This document shows, piece by piece, positions 1-9,397 of a stretch of DNA of 64,000 nucleotides (position 1 is its first letter; every line of letters starts with the position of its first letter). This DNA is from Arthrobacter ramosus (GTDB lineage Bacteria > Actinomycetota > Actinomycetes > Actinomycetales > Micrococcaceae). The DNA lies in contig NZ_BAAAWN010000001.1 of assembly GCF_039535095.1 (NCBI RefSeq), positions 868,001 to 932,000 of the forward strand, read 5' to 3'. The notes below the pieces were generated by a model. That model was given only the letters and a program-made list of their open reading frames with translations. It did no database searches and was not told where the DNA came from. The position numbers and the translations under genes are program-made.

Positions 1-379
1 CCTCACCGGCACCATGCTGCTGCTCCTGTGCGCTGAGCTCGTTGCGCGCTATGTGTTCGGCGTGTATCTCTTTGCCGGCGGTACCAACGCAATCACCGGT
101 CAGCCGTTCGGTTTCGGATTCGCCGACGCTGAGTCCAAGGCCGTCCTGGGCGGGGTCAACGTCTCCGTGGGCGTCCTGATCGTCCATGGCTGGATGTACG
201 TGCTGTACCTCATCTCGGACTTCCGCTTGTGGTCTCTCATGCGCTGGCCGTTCACGAAGCTCATCCTGCTCGCCTTGGGCGGCGTCGTCCCCCTCATGTC
301 CTTCATTGTGGAGAAGAAGTTCCACTCGGAGGTAGAGATGGAACTCGCCGCGAATCCGCAGGCGTCCAAGCGCTACTGA
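1..379 (+). CDS. DUF3817 family membrane protein, 5' end missing
   Basis: The reading frame is open from the first bases of the window (codons from position 2), so the true start lies upstream. The visible part ends in a lysine/arginine-rich tail. It has three to four hydrophobic stretches, and a short segment with a central His-Gly-Trp followed by Tyr residues is typical of DUF3817 integral membrane proteins. In actinobacteria this family commonly sits beside guaA, as it does here (120 bp upstream). No enzymatic function is known for the family. The ATG at 14 falls inside a membrane helix and is unlikely to be the start. Confidence 0.8.
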   Translation, partial: LTGTMLLLLCAELVARYVFGVYLFAGGTNAITGQPFGFGFADAESKAVLGGVNVSVGVLIVHGWMYVLYLISDFRLWSLMRWPFTKLILLALGGVVPLMSFIVEKKFHSEVEMELAANPQASKRY

Positions 380-499
380 CGGACCTGGCCCGGCGGGCAT
401 TGTGAGATCGCTAACGTCGGACTGTTTTCGCGGGTGATTCCGGGCTTCACGACTGGTTTCAAGGTGCACCGGGGCATCCCGGCAAAGTAGGCTGTTACG

Positions 500-2104
500 G
501 TGACTACTCCCACCGCACCCTTCAGTTCTGAAGCTCAGACTTCCCAGAAGCCGGTGCTGGTTGTTGACTACGGTGCCCAGTACGCGCAGCTGATTGCCCG
601 CCGCGTCCGTGAAGCGAATGTGTACTCGGAAATTGTTCCGCACACGTTCACCACCGAGCAGCTTCTGGCCAAGAACCCGGCAGCGATCATCCTCTCCGGC
701 GGACCTTCAAGCGTTTATGCCGAGGGTGCCCCGAAGGTTGGCGCGGACCTTTTCGAGGCCGGCGTCCCGGTCTTCGGTATTTGTTACGGTTTCCAGGCCA
801 TGGCGAACGCGCTCGGCGGCAAGGTCGCGCAGACCGGTTTGCGGGAGTACGGCGCAACCGAGGCCACCACCGTTGGCGAGGCGCGCTCCATCCTTGCGGG
901 TCTTCCGGACTCCCAGAACACCTGGATGAGCCACGGAGACTCCGTTCATGAGGCTCCTGAAGGCTTCGAGGTCCTGGCGACCACCGCAGGCGCACCTGTG
1001 GCTGCTTTCGCGAACGAAGAGAAGCATCTCTACGGCGTGCAGTGGCATCCGGAAGTAAAGCACTCAGTCCACGGCCAGCAGGTTCTGGAGAACTTCCTGT
1101 TCAACGGAGCCGGCCTGAAGCCGAACTGGACCACCGGCAACATCCTTGAAGAGCAGGTGGACCGGATCCGCCGTCAGATCGGCGACTCCAAGGTCATCTG
1201 CGGCCTCTCCGGCGGCGTCGACTCGGCCGTTGCCGCAGCCCTCGTCCAGCGCGCCGTGGGCGATCAACTGACCTGTGTCTTCGTGGACCACGGCCTGCTG
1301 CGCGAAGGCGAAGCCGAACAGGTCGAGCGTGACTTCGTTGCCGCAACCGGCGTCAAACTCTATGTCGCCAACGAGCAGGAGCGATTCCTGTCCGCCCTGG
1401 CAGGGGTCAGCGATCCCGAGACCAAGCGTAAGATCATCGGCCGCGAGTTCATTCGTGCGTTTGAGGAAGCAGAGCGGGCCATCATCGCCGAGGCTGCGTC
1501 CGAAGGCGAGAGCATCAAGTTCCTCGTGCAGGGCACCCTGTACCCGGACGTCGTCGAATCCGGCGGCGGCGAAGGTGCCGCGAACATCAAGAGCCACCAC
1601 AACGTGGGTGGCCTGCCCGAGGACCTGCAGTTCGAACTCGTTGAACCGCTCCGCGCCCTGTTCAAGGACGAGGTTCGTGCCGTGGGCGCGCAGCTCGGCT
1701 TGCCGCAGGAAATCGTCGGACGCCAGCCGTTCCCCGGGCCCGGCCTGGGTATCCGCATCGTCGGCGACGTGAATAAGGAACGGCTCGATCTCCTTCGCAA
1801 AGCGGACGCCATCGCGCGGGCCGAACTGACGGCGGCCGGACTCGACAATGACGTCTGGCAGATGCCTGTCGTACTGCTGGCCGACGTCCGCAGTGTTGGC
1901 GTGCAGGGCGACGGCCGCACCTACGGACACCCGATCGTGCTGCGTCCCGTTTCCTCAGAGGACGCCATGACTGCCGACTGGTCGAGGCTCCCGTATGACC
2001 TCCTCGCCAGGATCTCCAACAGGATCACCAACGAGGTTGACGGGGTCAACCGCGTGGTACTTGATGTCACCAGCAAGCCGCCGGGAACCATCGAGTGGGA
2101 ATAG
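500..2104 (+). CDS. guaA: GMP synthase (glutamine-hydrolysing)
   Basis: Catalyses XMP + glutamine + ATP to GMP, the last step of guanine nucleotide synthesis. The 534-aa protein has the usual full length and order. The N-terminal class I glutamine amidotransferase domain has its nucleophile in GICYGFQ (Cys about 95), with His/Glu in QWHPEV (about 183/185). The ATP-pyrophosphatase domain has its P-loop SGGVDS (about 237-242). The C-terminal dimerisation domain ends in KPPGTIEWE, the expected carboxyl terminus. The start is GTG; no strong ribosome-binding site is visible, only a weak AAAGTAGG-like stretch. A strong hairpin follows the stop codon, so the gene is probably transcribed as its own unit. 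Confidence 0.98.
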   Translation: MTTPTAPFSSEAQTSQKPVLVVDYGAQYAQLIARRVREANVYSEIVPHTFTTEQLLAKNPAAIILSGGPSSVYAEGAPKVGADLFEAGVPVFGICYGFQAMANALGGKVAQTGLREYGATEATTVGEARSILAGLPDSQNTWMSHGDSVHEAPEGFEVLATTAGAPVAAFANEEKHLYGVQWHPEVKHSVHGQQVLENFLFNGAGLKPNWTTGNILEEQVDRIRRQIGDSKVICGLSGGVDSAVAAALVQRAVGDQLTCVFVDHGLLREGEAEQVERDFVAATGVKLYVANEQERFLSALAGVSDPETKRKIIGREFIRAFEEAERAIIAEAASEGESIKFLVQGTLYPDVVESGGGEGAANIKSHHNVGGLPEDLQFELVEPLRALFKDEVRAVGAQLGLPQEIVGRQPFPGPGLGIRIVGDVNKERLDLLRKADAIARAELTAAGLDNDVWQMPVVLLADVRSVGVQGDGRTYGHPIVLRPVSSEDAMTADWSRLPYDLLARISNRITNEVDGVNRVVLDVTSKPPGTIEWE

Positions 2105-2112
2105 CATTCTGA

Positions 2113-2143
2113 GTGACCGGCCCCTGTTCCAGGGGCCGGTCAC
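2113..2143 (+). terminator. Rho-independent terminator of guaA
   Basis: A perfect 14-bp inverted repeat (GTGACCGGCCCCTG and its complement) with a 3-nt TTC loop is followed by a T-rich tail (TTTGTCTTT). It starts 8 bp after the guaA stop. An in-frame GTG at its left edge could be mistaken for the start of the next gene. Confidence 0.9.
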
Positions 2144-2232
2144 TTTGTCTTTCCCCTGAAATCAGGGCTAATTTGCCTTTGCACCAGTGTTGCGGTGCGG
2201 ACTGCCGGTCGATTCCCGCTACCCTCGAAAGT

Positions 2233-5200
2233 ATGCCGATTTGGTCCAAGTCGTCTCGAGCTACAACAGAAAAGAAGGCAGCGGTGTCAGTAGGTCAAAG
2301 CCACGAAGAGAGCTCCGTAGAGCTCCGGAAATGGCTGTCGGGGCTCAAGCCCGTGACTGGCGCAGACACCATGCTGCGCTTCGTCAAGACGCCGGAAGGG
2401 TCGATAGACCTGAGCAACGGCCACCCCTCAGGCCTGGCACAGCTCCTGGCCGGGCGTCGCACCCGGCTTTCCACCCTGATCCGGGATCGCCAGCAGTATC
2501 TTGTTGCCGCGCGTGCCGCCAGGAACCTTCGCTCCAAGATTTTCGAACTGGGAAACGACCGGGGGATCGATGCCGGGTATCTGTCCTGCGGCACGGTCGT
2601 GTGGACGTCGGCGGTCGGAGGAAAACCCCAAAGAGTCTCCGCGCCCGTGATGTTGGCTTCCATCTCACTCACGGCGCGTCCGGGCGAAGATGACTACGAG
2701 CTGCAACTCACCGAGCAGGCGGGCATCAACCCCGCGTTGGTCCGGCATTTGAAGACCGTCCATGGAATTGTCTTTGACGTCAACGCCGTGAGCCGCATGG
2801 CCTACAACACCGCCCGCATTGATCCCCAACCGGTCCTTGACCGTCTGGCGACGCTGGTCCAACCGATCCACGGTGCCGAGGTAACCCCCAATCTCCTCAT
2901 AACGACCTTGGCGGATCTCTCGGGGAATTTGGAAGACCCCTGGATCAACGAGAACAGCAGCGTCGTGGCCTCCCTGTTTGAGGCGGCCAACGGCGGCGAC
3001 GTGGAGCCCGAACCCATCAAGTCCGGCCGGTTCCCGAACCTCGACGAGCGCGACCCCGCCGAAGAATCGCTCCTCCTGGATGCGGACGCGGATCAGCAGT
3101 ACGTCGTGGATGCCGTGCGGGCGGGCGATTCGCTGGTGGTGAGCACCCCGCCAGGCAGCGGCCAGACCCAAACGGCCATCAACGCCATCGGTGCCCTCGT
3201 CAACGAGGGCAAGTCGGTGCTTGTGGTGGGTGACCGGCGGGCGAGCCTCAACGGTCTCGCAAGCCACTTTGAAGCCCTGGGCCTTGAATCGATGCTGTTC
3301 AGGCCGGGCAATGGTGCCACGCCCCAGCAGCTCAAAGGCCAGCTGGTCAGCGCGATCATCCGCAACGAAAAGTCGCTCGAGCCGCAACTCGCGAATCTCC
3401 ACAAGACCCTGACCGAGCATCGCCATGCCCTCATGGACCATGTCGCGTCTTTGCACAATGTACGCCAGCGCTGGGGATGCTCGCCCTATCAGGCTATGCA
3501 GTCGCTCGCGGAGCTGACCTCGATCCAGCCTGCCCCCGCGACGACGGTGCGCTTGAAGCGCAGCGTGCTGGACAACATCAAAGACCGGGCTGAGCTGGCT
3601 GAAAGACTCCGACGCGCTGCCGAGCTTGGCAGCTTCAGCCGCGCATCGACGTCGAGCCCCTGGTACGGGGCGCGCCTGGTCACCCGCAAGGAAACCGAGG
3701 AAGCCCAGCAACTGGCCAGTAGTGCCGCCGAACAACTTCCCCAGCTGCGGGAACGGATGAACCAAGTGGCGGAGCACTCCGAAATCCGGCTTGGGGCGAA
3801 CTTCGCCGAATGGGGCGCCCAGCTTGAGCTCTTGATAGCTGTACGGGAAAGCCTGGACAAATTCACCCCGGATATTTTTGACCGGCCGGTACACGATCTG
3901 ATTTCCGCTACCGCTACGTCCACCTGGCGCCGTGAGCGGGGAGTCGAGATGCCCTCGATGCAGCGCTCCCGCCTGCGTCGCGTGGCAAAGGAATATGTCC
4001 GGCCCGGCGTCCACATTGCGGATCTGCACAGTTCCTTGGCGCTCGTTCAGGAACAGCGGGCATTGTGGGCCCAGTACGCGACCACACAGCGCCATCCGGC
4101 AGTGCCCTCCGGGCTCGCGGACCTCGGCGCCAGCTACCGCGAACTGGACCGGGATCTCCGCCGTCTGGGCGATTGCCTCAAACACACTGCCGGCGGCGGC
4201 GACCTCCACGCGACCCGTTACGAAGATCTCATGGCGCGTCTTGAGCGCCTCGTGGCCGACACGGGAACCCTGGAAACGCTCCCGGAGCGCACGCTTCTGG
4301 TCGAGAATATGCGCGAGCATGGACTCGCCGAGCTTCTTGCTGACTTGGCTGAACGCGAAGTGCCTGCCGAATCCGTCGCCGCGGAACTGGACCTGGCCTG
4401 GTGGCAGTCCGCCCTGGAAGCGATGATCAGCGGTGACGACTACCTCGCGATGTCCGACGGCGACTCCCTTCGCCGGCTCGAAGCGGAGTACCGCCTGGCG
4501 GACCAGGCGCACATCGCCAGCGGCGCCGCGCGGCTGCGGTGGAAACTCGCCGAAATGTGGCGGGCCGGAATCGCTGAACATCCCCGCCAATCGGAGCTCC
4601 TGCGGAACCTGATCAAGGATGGCCGCGTTACCCTCTCGGCGCTCAGCGCCCAGGCGCCTGCCCTTGTCTCCCGCTTGGTTCCCGTGTGGTCCATCAGTCC
4701 GTACCTGCTGACCAGCCTTTTGCCTGCAGAGCAGAAATTCGATGCGGTGGTGATTCTCGATGCCGAGAGCACATCCTTGCAGGCCGTGCTGCCGGCCATC
4801 GCCCGAGCCCAGCAAGTGGTTGCCTTCGGCGACGCCAAGATCGCCAATGCCCGCACCTTCAGCGTTGCCGTGGAGCCTCCCATGGCCGGTGCCGCGAGCC
4901 AAGACACAGTGGACAGTGCATTCAGTGCTTTGGCCCGGGTCCTGCCCACATGGCAGTTGAACTGGGTGTATCGAGCGGTAGACGAAGATCTCGTGCTTCA
5001 GCTGAGCAAGAACTACTACAACGGCGGCCTGCGTCGGCTGCCGGACGGCCAATCCGTAACGGGGCTGGACCGCTCGGTAGTAGTTGAGTACATCCCGGAT
5101 GGCACCGGCCTGCCGGGGGCGGATCACGAAGGTGTTGAATCCGTCGCCGCCGAAGTGAACCGCGTGGTTGACCTGGTGTTTCAACACGCCAGTCTTAGGC

Positions 5201-6129
5201 CTCGGACCTCGCTCGCCGTTGTCACCGCAAGCCTGCGCCATGCCGCGAGGATCGGCGAAGCCATCAGGCTCCAGCTTCCTAACTACCCGCTGTTGTCGGG
5301 TTTCTTCAACGCCGGTGCGGAGTCCTTCCGCGTTGTGGATTTGGAGCGCGCGCAAGGACTGGTCCGCGACCACATCATCTTCTCCCTGGGCTTCGGGCGC
5401 ACTCCGCATGGCCGGGCGCTGCACAGTTTCGGGCCCCTGTCCGTCGAAGGCGGGCGAAACAAATTTGCCTTGGCAATGACCCGCTCCCGGAGATCGCTGC
5501 ACGTCCTGAGCTGCTTCCGTCCGGAGGACCTCGATCTGGACAGGTTGGCTCACGGCGCCGTTGATTTCCACGAACTCCTTGACCGTGAACTGTCCGGGAA
5601 TTCGGATCTCGGGACGCCGGCCACCCGGGCTGCGGCCAGTGAGCAAGCGCTCGGTGAGGATCCGTTGGTGGCGGATCTGGGCGAGCGACTCCGTGCCCGT
5701 GGAGCCCGGGTGTGGCACCACTACGACGGAGCCTTGGACATCGCCGCGGCAGCCGATCCCGTGCACACCATAGGCCGTGATGACTCCGAAATGCCCACCC
5801 CGGTGGCCATTGAGTCGGATGGCACGGAACGATACCGCCGCATGAGCGTCAGGGAGCGCAGCAGGCTCCGGCCCCAGCTCCTGGAACACCTTGGCTGGCG
5901 TTATATGTCCTTGTGGACCATCGAAGTATTCACGGATCCCTCGTCGTGCGCTGACCGCATCGGGTCCTATCTGGGACTGGAGAAGCCGGTAGCACCCTCG
6001 TATGGTGCCGTCCACGATGGATTCCTGGACATCGATGTTGAACAATTGGAACTGAACAGTCAGGCGGAGTCCGCCGAGGCAGGGCCTGGCGGTACGCAAG
6101 GCCCTGGCTCGGGACCGGCGATCCCCTAA
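2233..6129 (+). CDS. Large SF1-helicase-like ATPase with C-terminal Vsr-like domain
   Basis: About 1298 aa from ATG 2233; the open frame extends back to 2113, but that start lies in the guaA terminator. The middle of the protein has a P-loop-like PPGSGQTQT (about 306-314) followed by a typical strand-helix region. A DExx-like VVILDAES (about 839-846), a GDAKIANARTF motif and a C-terminal helicase half (VVDLERAQG, ALAMTRSRRSL) resemble motifs of superfamily 1 helicases such as the DUF4011 group. The last 150 residues (paired arginines, EHLGWRYMSLWTIEVFTDP) match the Vsr/MTES_1575-like endonuclease fold that ends many of these proteins. The Walker A lysine is replaced by Gln, so ATP hydrolysis may be lost or altered. 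Its cellular role is unknown. It follows guaA and precedes a small gene 9 bp downstream. Confidence 0.75.
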   Translation: MPIWSKSSRATTEKKAAVSVGQSHEESSVELRKWLSGLKPVTGADTMLRFVKTPEGSIDLSNGHPSGLAQLLAGRRTRLSTLIRDRQQYLVAARAARNLRSKIFELGNDRGIDAGYLSCGTVVWTSAVGGKPQRVSAPVMLASISLTARPGEDDYELQLTEQAGINPALVRHLKTVHGIVFDVNAVSRMAYNTARIDPQPVLDRLATLVQPIHGAEVTPNLLITTLADLSGNLEDPWINENSSVVASLFEAANGGDVEPEPIKSGRFPNLDERDPAEESLLLDADADQQYVVDAVRAGDSLVVSTPPGSGQTQTAINAIGALVNEGKSVLVVGDRRASLNGLASHFEALGLESMLFRPGNGATPQQLKGQLVSAIIRNEKSLEPQLANLHKTLTEHRHALMDHVASLHNVRQRWGCSPYQAMQSLAELTSIQPAPATTVRLKRSVLDNIKDRAELAERLRRAAELGSFSRASTSSPWYGARLVTRKETEEAQQLASSAAEQLPQLRERMNQVAEHSEIRLGANFAEWGAQLELLIAVRESLDKFTPDIFDRPVHDLISATATSTWRRERGVEMPSMQRSRLRRVAKEYVRPGVHIADLHSSLALVQEQRALWAQYATTQRHPAVPSGLADLGASYRELDRDLRRLGDCLKHTAGGGDLHATRYEDLMARLERLVADTGTLETLPERTLLVENMREHGLAELLADLAEREVPAESVAAELDLAWWQSALEAMISGDDYLAMSDGDSLRRLEAEYRLADQAHIASGAARLRWKLAEMWRAGIAEHPRQSELLRNLIKDGRVTLSALSAQAPALVSRLVPVWSISPYLLTSLLPAEQKFDAVVILDAESTSLQAVLPAIARAQQVVAFGDAKIANARTFSVAVEPPMAGAASQDTVDSAFSALARVLPTWQLNWVYRAVDEDLVLQLSKNYYNGGLRRLPDGQSVTGLDRSVVVEYIPDGTGLPGADHEGVESVAAEVNRVVDLVFQHASLRPRTSLAVVTASLRHAARIGEAIRLQLPNYPLLSGFFNAGAESFRVVDLERAQGLVRDHIIFSLGFGRTPHGRALHSFGPLSVEGGRNKFALAMTRSRRSLHVLSCFRPEDLDLDRLAHGAVDFHELLDRELSGNSDLGTPATRAAASEQALGEDPLVADLGERLRARGARVWHHYDGALDIAAAADPVHTIGRDDSEMPTPVAIESDGTERYRRMSVRERSRLRPQLLEHLGWRYMSLWTIEVFTDPSSCADRIGSYLGLEKPVAPSYGAVHDGFLDIDVEQLELNSQAESAEAGPGGTQGPGSGPAIP

Positions 6130-6138
6130 GGAAGCGCA

Positions 6139-6384
6139 ATGGCGGAAAGCGAAAGCACTCAATCCAAGAACCCTGCGGACACCGGTGCCGATGCGGTAGG
6201 CTCTGACACCGAGTTGGACGAGCAGGAGAAAACAAAAGTGAAGCCCGCACCGGAGCGGAAGCCGGCAGGAGAAAGCATTCTGCCCAAGAAAGCCTCCGAA
6301 GATGATCCACGCCGTTGGGGTGATGAGCCTGGCTACGACCACGACGCCTGGCTGAAGGAGCAAAGGCCCCCGCACTGGGGCTGA
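6139..6384 (+). CDS. Small hydrophilic protein of unknown function
   Basis: An 81-aa, charged, probably disordered protein ending in a conserved-looking segment with Tyr-Asp-His-Asp and PPHWG. A good ribosome-binding site (AAGGAAG) precedes the ATG. It lies 9 bp after the large helicase-like gene, so the two are probably co-transcribed. No signal peptide, membrane helix or recognised domain is visible, and no function can be assigned. Confidence 0.7.
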   Translation: MAESESTQSKNPADTGADAVGSDTELDEQEKTKVKPAPERKPAGESILPKKASEDDPRRWGDEPGYDHDAWLKEQRPPHWG

Positions 6385-6403
6385 ACCTTCCATTTGCTCG
6401 TGA

Positions 6404-7240
6404 CTATCCGGCCGGGGTCTGGATCTGCCGCTTGTCAGAGGGATTGACGAGTACAAAGAAGAGTTTCCCGCGTGTCGAAGCGCCGGCGAGGATTTCGGCC
6501 TGTTGCGGATTGGCAGCGACAACCACAAGGCCGTCCGCCTCGTTCGTGCCCAACCATTGGCTGGCCTTGCCTCCTTGCGCGGACGTCCACAAAACCGGGA
6601 CCGCAGCTGCCAGGAGCTCGGATTTCTTGCCGGGCCCTTCAAGTCCATCTGCTGCCGTGAGCACAACGTTGACCAACTGGCCCGGCGAGATGAGCTGGAT
6701 TGAAGCGGGATCGGCCATGCGAAGTGGAACGGCCGCCGTCGCGGGTGCGGTGCCAGTCAGCAGGCCAGGTCCCAGGAGTTGGGCGTCTGTGGGGATCTGC
6801 CCCTTCTGCAGGGGCGAAGCAAGCTGCTTCCCGCCATATCCAGCCCTGGAGGTGAGTGCCCCGGCTGGAACTCCATCAGGAAGGACTTCGATTGGTTTGA
6901 GGTCGGAATCCGTCAAAGTGGACCCGGCAGGAAGATCCCGTGCGGCGGCCAGGACCGTGGCTCGCTGCTCCGAAGCTGGAGTCAGTTGATGGACGGCAAT
7001 CCCGGCGGCCACGCATAGAAGGAGTGCCACCACGAGGCGCCGGTTGCGGTTTAGCCAGCTGCCGAAGCTGCGGTGCTTGGACTGTCCCGCGGGAGCGCCA
7101 GGGTGCCCGCCAGCCCTGAAGGGGAGAGCCTGAAGACGGCGGGTGCGGGCCCTGTTAACCGGCGCGAGGAGTCTATCGCGCGGAAGCGATAAGGGTCCGG
7201 CTGACATGGGGTCCGGGGATACGTTCGGGGTTGCTGGCAT
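6404..7240 (-). CDS. SAF-domain protein, CpaB/RcpC-like (Flp pilus assembly type)
   Basis: A 278-aa protein with a Pro/Arg-rich cytoplasmic N-terminus, one membrane helix (about 70-86, LVVALLLCVAAGIAVHQL) and an outside SAF-like domain. That domain begins VLAAARDLPAGSTLTDSDL, the classical first motif of CpaB/FlgA-like proteins, and is followed by a second repeat-like half. CpaB proteins help assemble Flp/Tad pili, but no pilus genes are nearby, so that role is not shown. The terminal codon is 19 bp from the end of the convergent small gene. The start is chosen as the first ATG; an internal Met about 11 residues later is equally possible. Confidence 0.75.
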   Translation of the reverse strand: MPATPNVSPDPMSAGPLSLPRDRLLAPVNRARTRRLQALPFRAGGHPGAPAGQSKHRSFGSWLNRNRRLVVALLLCVAAGIAVHQLTPASEQRATVLAAARDLPAGSTLTDSDLKPIEVLPDGVPAGALTSRAGYGGKQLASPLQKGQIPTDAQLLGPGLLTGTAPATAAVPLRMADPASIQLISPGQLVNVVLTAADGLEGPGKKSELLAAAVPVLWTSAQGGKASQWLGTNEADGLVVVAANPQQAEILAGASTRGKLFFVLVNPSDKRQIQTPAG

Positions 7241-7342
7241 GGTGCCACGCTAACCGGGCACGCAGGCCCCGTGGCAGGGCCTTGTTGAGCTATGTGGAAA
7301 CGTTGAGCTATGTGGAAAACCGAAGGCAGCTGGAAGCCGGAA

Positions 7343-7606
7343 TCAGCTCGCAGCAGCCGCCGGAACCGACGCTGGGGCCGGAGACGCAGCTGGTGCCGCG
7401 GCAGCGGCCGAAACGGTGCTTCCCTTGGAGTCCCGGGAGTCGGTGCGGTAGAAGCCCGATCCCTTGAAGACGACGCCCACGCTGTTGAACTTCTTGCGCA
7501 ACGACCCTTGGCATTCAGGGCAGTCGGACAGGGAGCTGTCCGTGAAAGCCTGGACGATGTCAAAGGCATGTCCGCAGTCTTTGCAGGCATAGGCATATGT
7601 GGGCAC
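7343..7606 (-). CDS. FmdB family zinc-ribbon protein
   Basis: An 87-aa protein starting with GTG at 7606, preceded by a strong GGAGGA site. The open frame extends further upstream, but the family signature PTYAYACKDCGHAF begins right at this GTG. Two CxxC pairs (ACKDCG and DCPECQG) form a zinc ribbon, and the C-terminus is an Ala/Pro-rich tail. This is a putative regulatory or rRNA/metal-related small protein; the exact function of the family is not established. Its placement next to the 5-formyl-THF cyclo-ligase gene is common in actinobacteria. Confidence 0.9.
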   Translation of the reverse strand: MPTYAYACKDCGHAFDIVQAFTDSSLSDCPECQGSLRKKFNSVGVVFKGSGFYRTDSRDSKGSTVSAAAAAPAASPAPASVPAAAAS

Positions 7607-7760
7607 TGGTGATCCTCCTCCGGGACGAACTACAGGTCCTGTGGTGCCAAGGCGGATTGTTCCGTCCGTTAGCAGTCCCAGGGCCTGAGTGCCAATTCTA
7701 TCATCCGGAGCCGGGGCCGATACCACAGAATGTGGCGGAGTAGACAGCCGGAAGCCCCGG

Positions 7761-8366
7761 TCAATCGGCCGGAACCAGTCGGACGATCCTGTATGGGGTA
7801 AGTGCCTCCGCGACGGCCTTATCGAACGGTTCGGCCGGGATCGTCCCCGCGGGCAGGACTTCGTGGTCATAGACAACGGCGACAGTCGGCGGACGCTGCC
7901 CGTCGGCGTCGAGCTTGTCGAGGAGCCGGTCGTAGTAACCGCCCCCTTGGCCGATCCGGTTTCCGCCTTCATCGACGGCGGTGGCCGGGAGGAAGATTCC
8001 CGTCGCATCCTTGATGACGTCACTGTCGAATCGTTCGCCCAACGGCTCGTCAATCGGGGCGTACTTCGAGCGGACAAAGGCCGTCTCCGGTGTCCAATAG
8101 ACCCAGCTCAGACGCCGTTCGGGTTCACAGACGGGAAGGAGGATCCTGTGCCCGGCGGCATGTAGGGCCGTAAGCAAGGGCATTGTCGGCGGCTCGGCAG
8201 CCACTCCGACATAGGCCGCGAAAGTCGACGGTTTCCCCTGTGCAACTGCATCCGCCCACGAGAGGCCATGGCGGGCAATCCCCGTTCCAGCGTCAGCTCG
8301 CTGTTGTCCGGTCAAGGCGAGCCGGCGCTTGCGGTTGTCCCGGCGGATATCGTCTTTCAAAGTCAT
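7761..8366 (-). CDS. 5-formyltetrahydrofolate cyclo-ligase
   Basis: About 201 aa; converts 5-formyl-THF to 5,10-methenyl-THF with ATP in folate one-carbon metabolism. The start is ATG 8366 (GGAG site about 6 bp upstream), giving the usual N-terminus DDIRRDNRKRR. The family's substrate/ATP loop GQGGGYYDRLL (preceded by GNRIG) is present, as is the upstream FLPATAVDEGG segment. The gene is transcribed away from galU, about 120 bp apart, the arrangement seen in many actinobacteria. Confidence 0.93.
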   Translation of the reverse strand: MTLKDDIRRDNRKRRLALTGQQRADAGTGIARHGLSWADAVAQGKPSTFAAYVGVAAEPPTMPLLTALHAAGHRILLPVCEPERRLSWVYWTPETAFVRSKYAPIDEPLGERFDSDVIKDATGIFLPATAVDEGGNRIGQGGGYYDRLLDKLDADGQRPPTVAVVYDHEVLPAGTIPAEPFDKAVAEALTPYRIVRLVPAD

Positions 8367-8485
8367 CTTTGCTCCAGTTCTCGCTGCTATGCGGCTCGAG
8401 GCCGGGGAAGGAACGATGGGTTCCCTTCTGTCCACCCCAGGTTCCTTGTTGCCCAATGTCCAGCTCCTTCCGTTAGATTAGTCCG

Positions 8486-9391
8486 GTGACTTCCAATAGC
8501 TGCGCCGTCCGCAAGGCCGTGATCCCCGTTGCGGGGCTCGGTACCAGATTCCTGCCGGCTACAAAGGCCATGCCCAAGGAAATGCTGCCGGTAGTTGACA
8601 AGCCGGCCATCCAATATGTGGTTGAGGAAGCCGTGGGCGTCGGCCTCAACGACATCCTGATGATCACGGGACGAAACAAGCGCGCACTGGAAGACCATTT
8701 TGACCGTGTCCCCGCGCTTGAAGCGACCCTTGAGGCCAAGGGAGACCTCGCCAAATTGGATGCTGTACAGGCCACGAGCGGCCTGGGCGACATCCACTAC
8801 GTTCGCCAGGGCGACCCCAAGGGCTTGGGCCATGCAGTGCTGCGTGCCAAGCAGCACGTCGGCTATGAGCCGTTCGCGGTTCTTCTCGGGGACGATCTGA
8901 TCGACGCCCGGGACACTCTCCTCAGCGACATGATTGAGGTCCAGCAGAAGACCGGCGGATCCGTTGTAGCCCTCATTGAGGTGGAGCCCTCCCAGATCAG
9001 TGCCTATGGCTGTGCGGACATCGAGGATATCGGCGAGGACGGCTACGTCAGGATCAAGCAGCTTGTGGAAAAGCCGGCTGCAGATGAGGCTCCATCCAAC
9101 CTGGCCGTGATTGGCCGCTATGTGCTTCACCCCGCCGTATTTGACGTCCTTGAGCACACCGAACCGGGACGGGGCGGGGAAATCCAACTGACGGATGCCC
9201 TCCAGGTCCTGGCCGCCGAGCAGGGCGAAGGCCGCGGCGTCTATGGAGTGGTCTTCCGCGGCCGTCGGTACGATACCGGGGACAAGCTCAGCTACCTCAA
9301 AGCCTGCGTCCAGCTGGCGTGTGACAGCGAAGACCTCGGTCCCGGTCTGCGTGAGTGGTTGCCCGGCTTCGCCGCCGGCCTCAGCAAGTAG
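8486..9391 (+). CDS. galU: UTP--glucose-1-phosphate uridylyltransferase
   Basis: A 301-aa nucleotidyltransferase making UDP-glucose from UTP and glucose-1-phosphate for cell-wall and exopolysaccharide precursors. The signature VIPVAGLGTRFLPATKAMPK lies at the N-terminus (nucleotide-binding loop), followed by PKEMLPVVDKP and a GDD sugar-nucleotide motif (LLGDDLID). The C-terminal half has KPAADEAPSNLAVIGRY, typical of GalU. The start is GTG. The next gene, an acetyltransferase, begins 6 bp after the stop, so they are probably one operon. Confidence 0.96.
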   Translation: MTSNSCAVRKAVIPVAGLGTRFLPATKAMPKEMLPVVDKPAIQYVVEEAVGVGLNDILMITGRNKRALEDHFDRVPALEATLEAKGDLAKLDAVQATSGLGDIHYVRQGDPKGLGHAVLRAKQHVGYEPFAVLLGDDLIDARDTLLSDMIEVQQKTGGSVVALIEVEPSQISAYGCADIEDIGEDGYVRIKQLVEKPAADEAPSNLAVIGRYVLHPAVFDVLEHTEPGRGGEIQLTDALQVLAAEQGEGRGVYGVVFRGRRYDTGDKLSYLKACVQLACDSEDLGPGLREWLPGFAAGLSK

Positions 9392-9397
9392 CCCATT

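Noticed and set aside
1064..1930. A 288-codon minus-strand frame inside guaA
   Set aside because: Shadow of guaA; no recognised sequence.
2113..2232. GTG start giving 40 extra residues to the helicase-like protein
   Set aside because: The region is the guaA terminator hairpin; ATG 2233 is the better start.
2665..6666. A 1333-codon open frame on the minus strand
   Set aside because: It is antisense to the helicase-like gene, has no family signature and arises from GC-rich codon bias.
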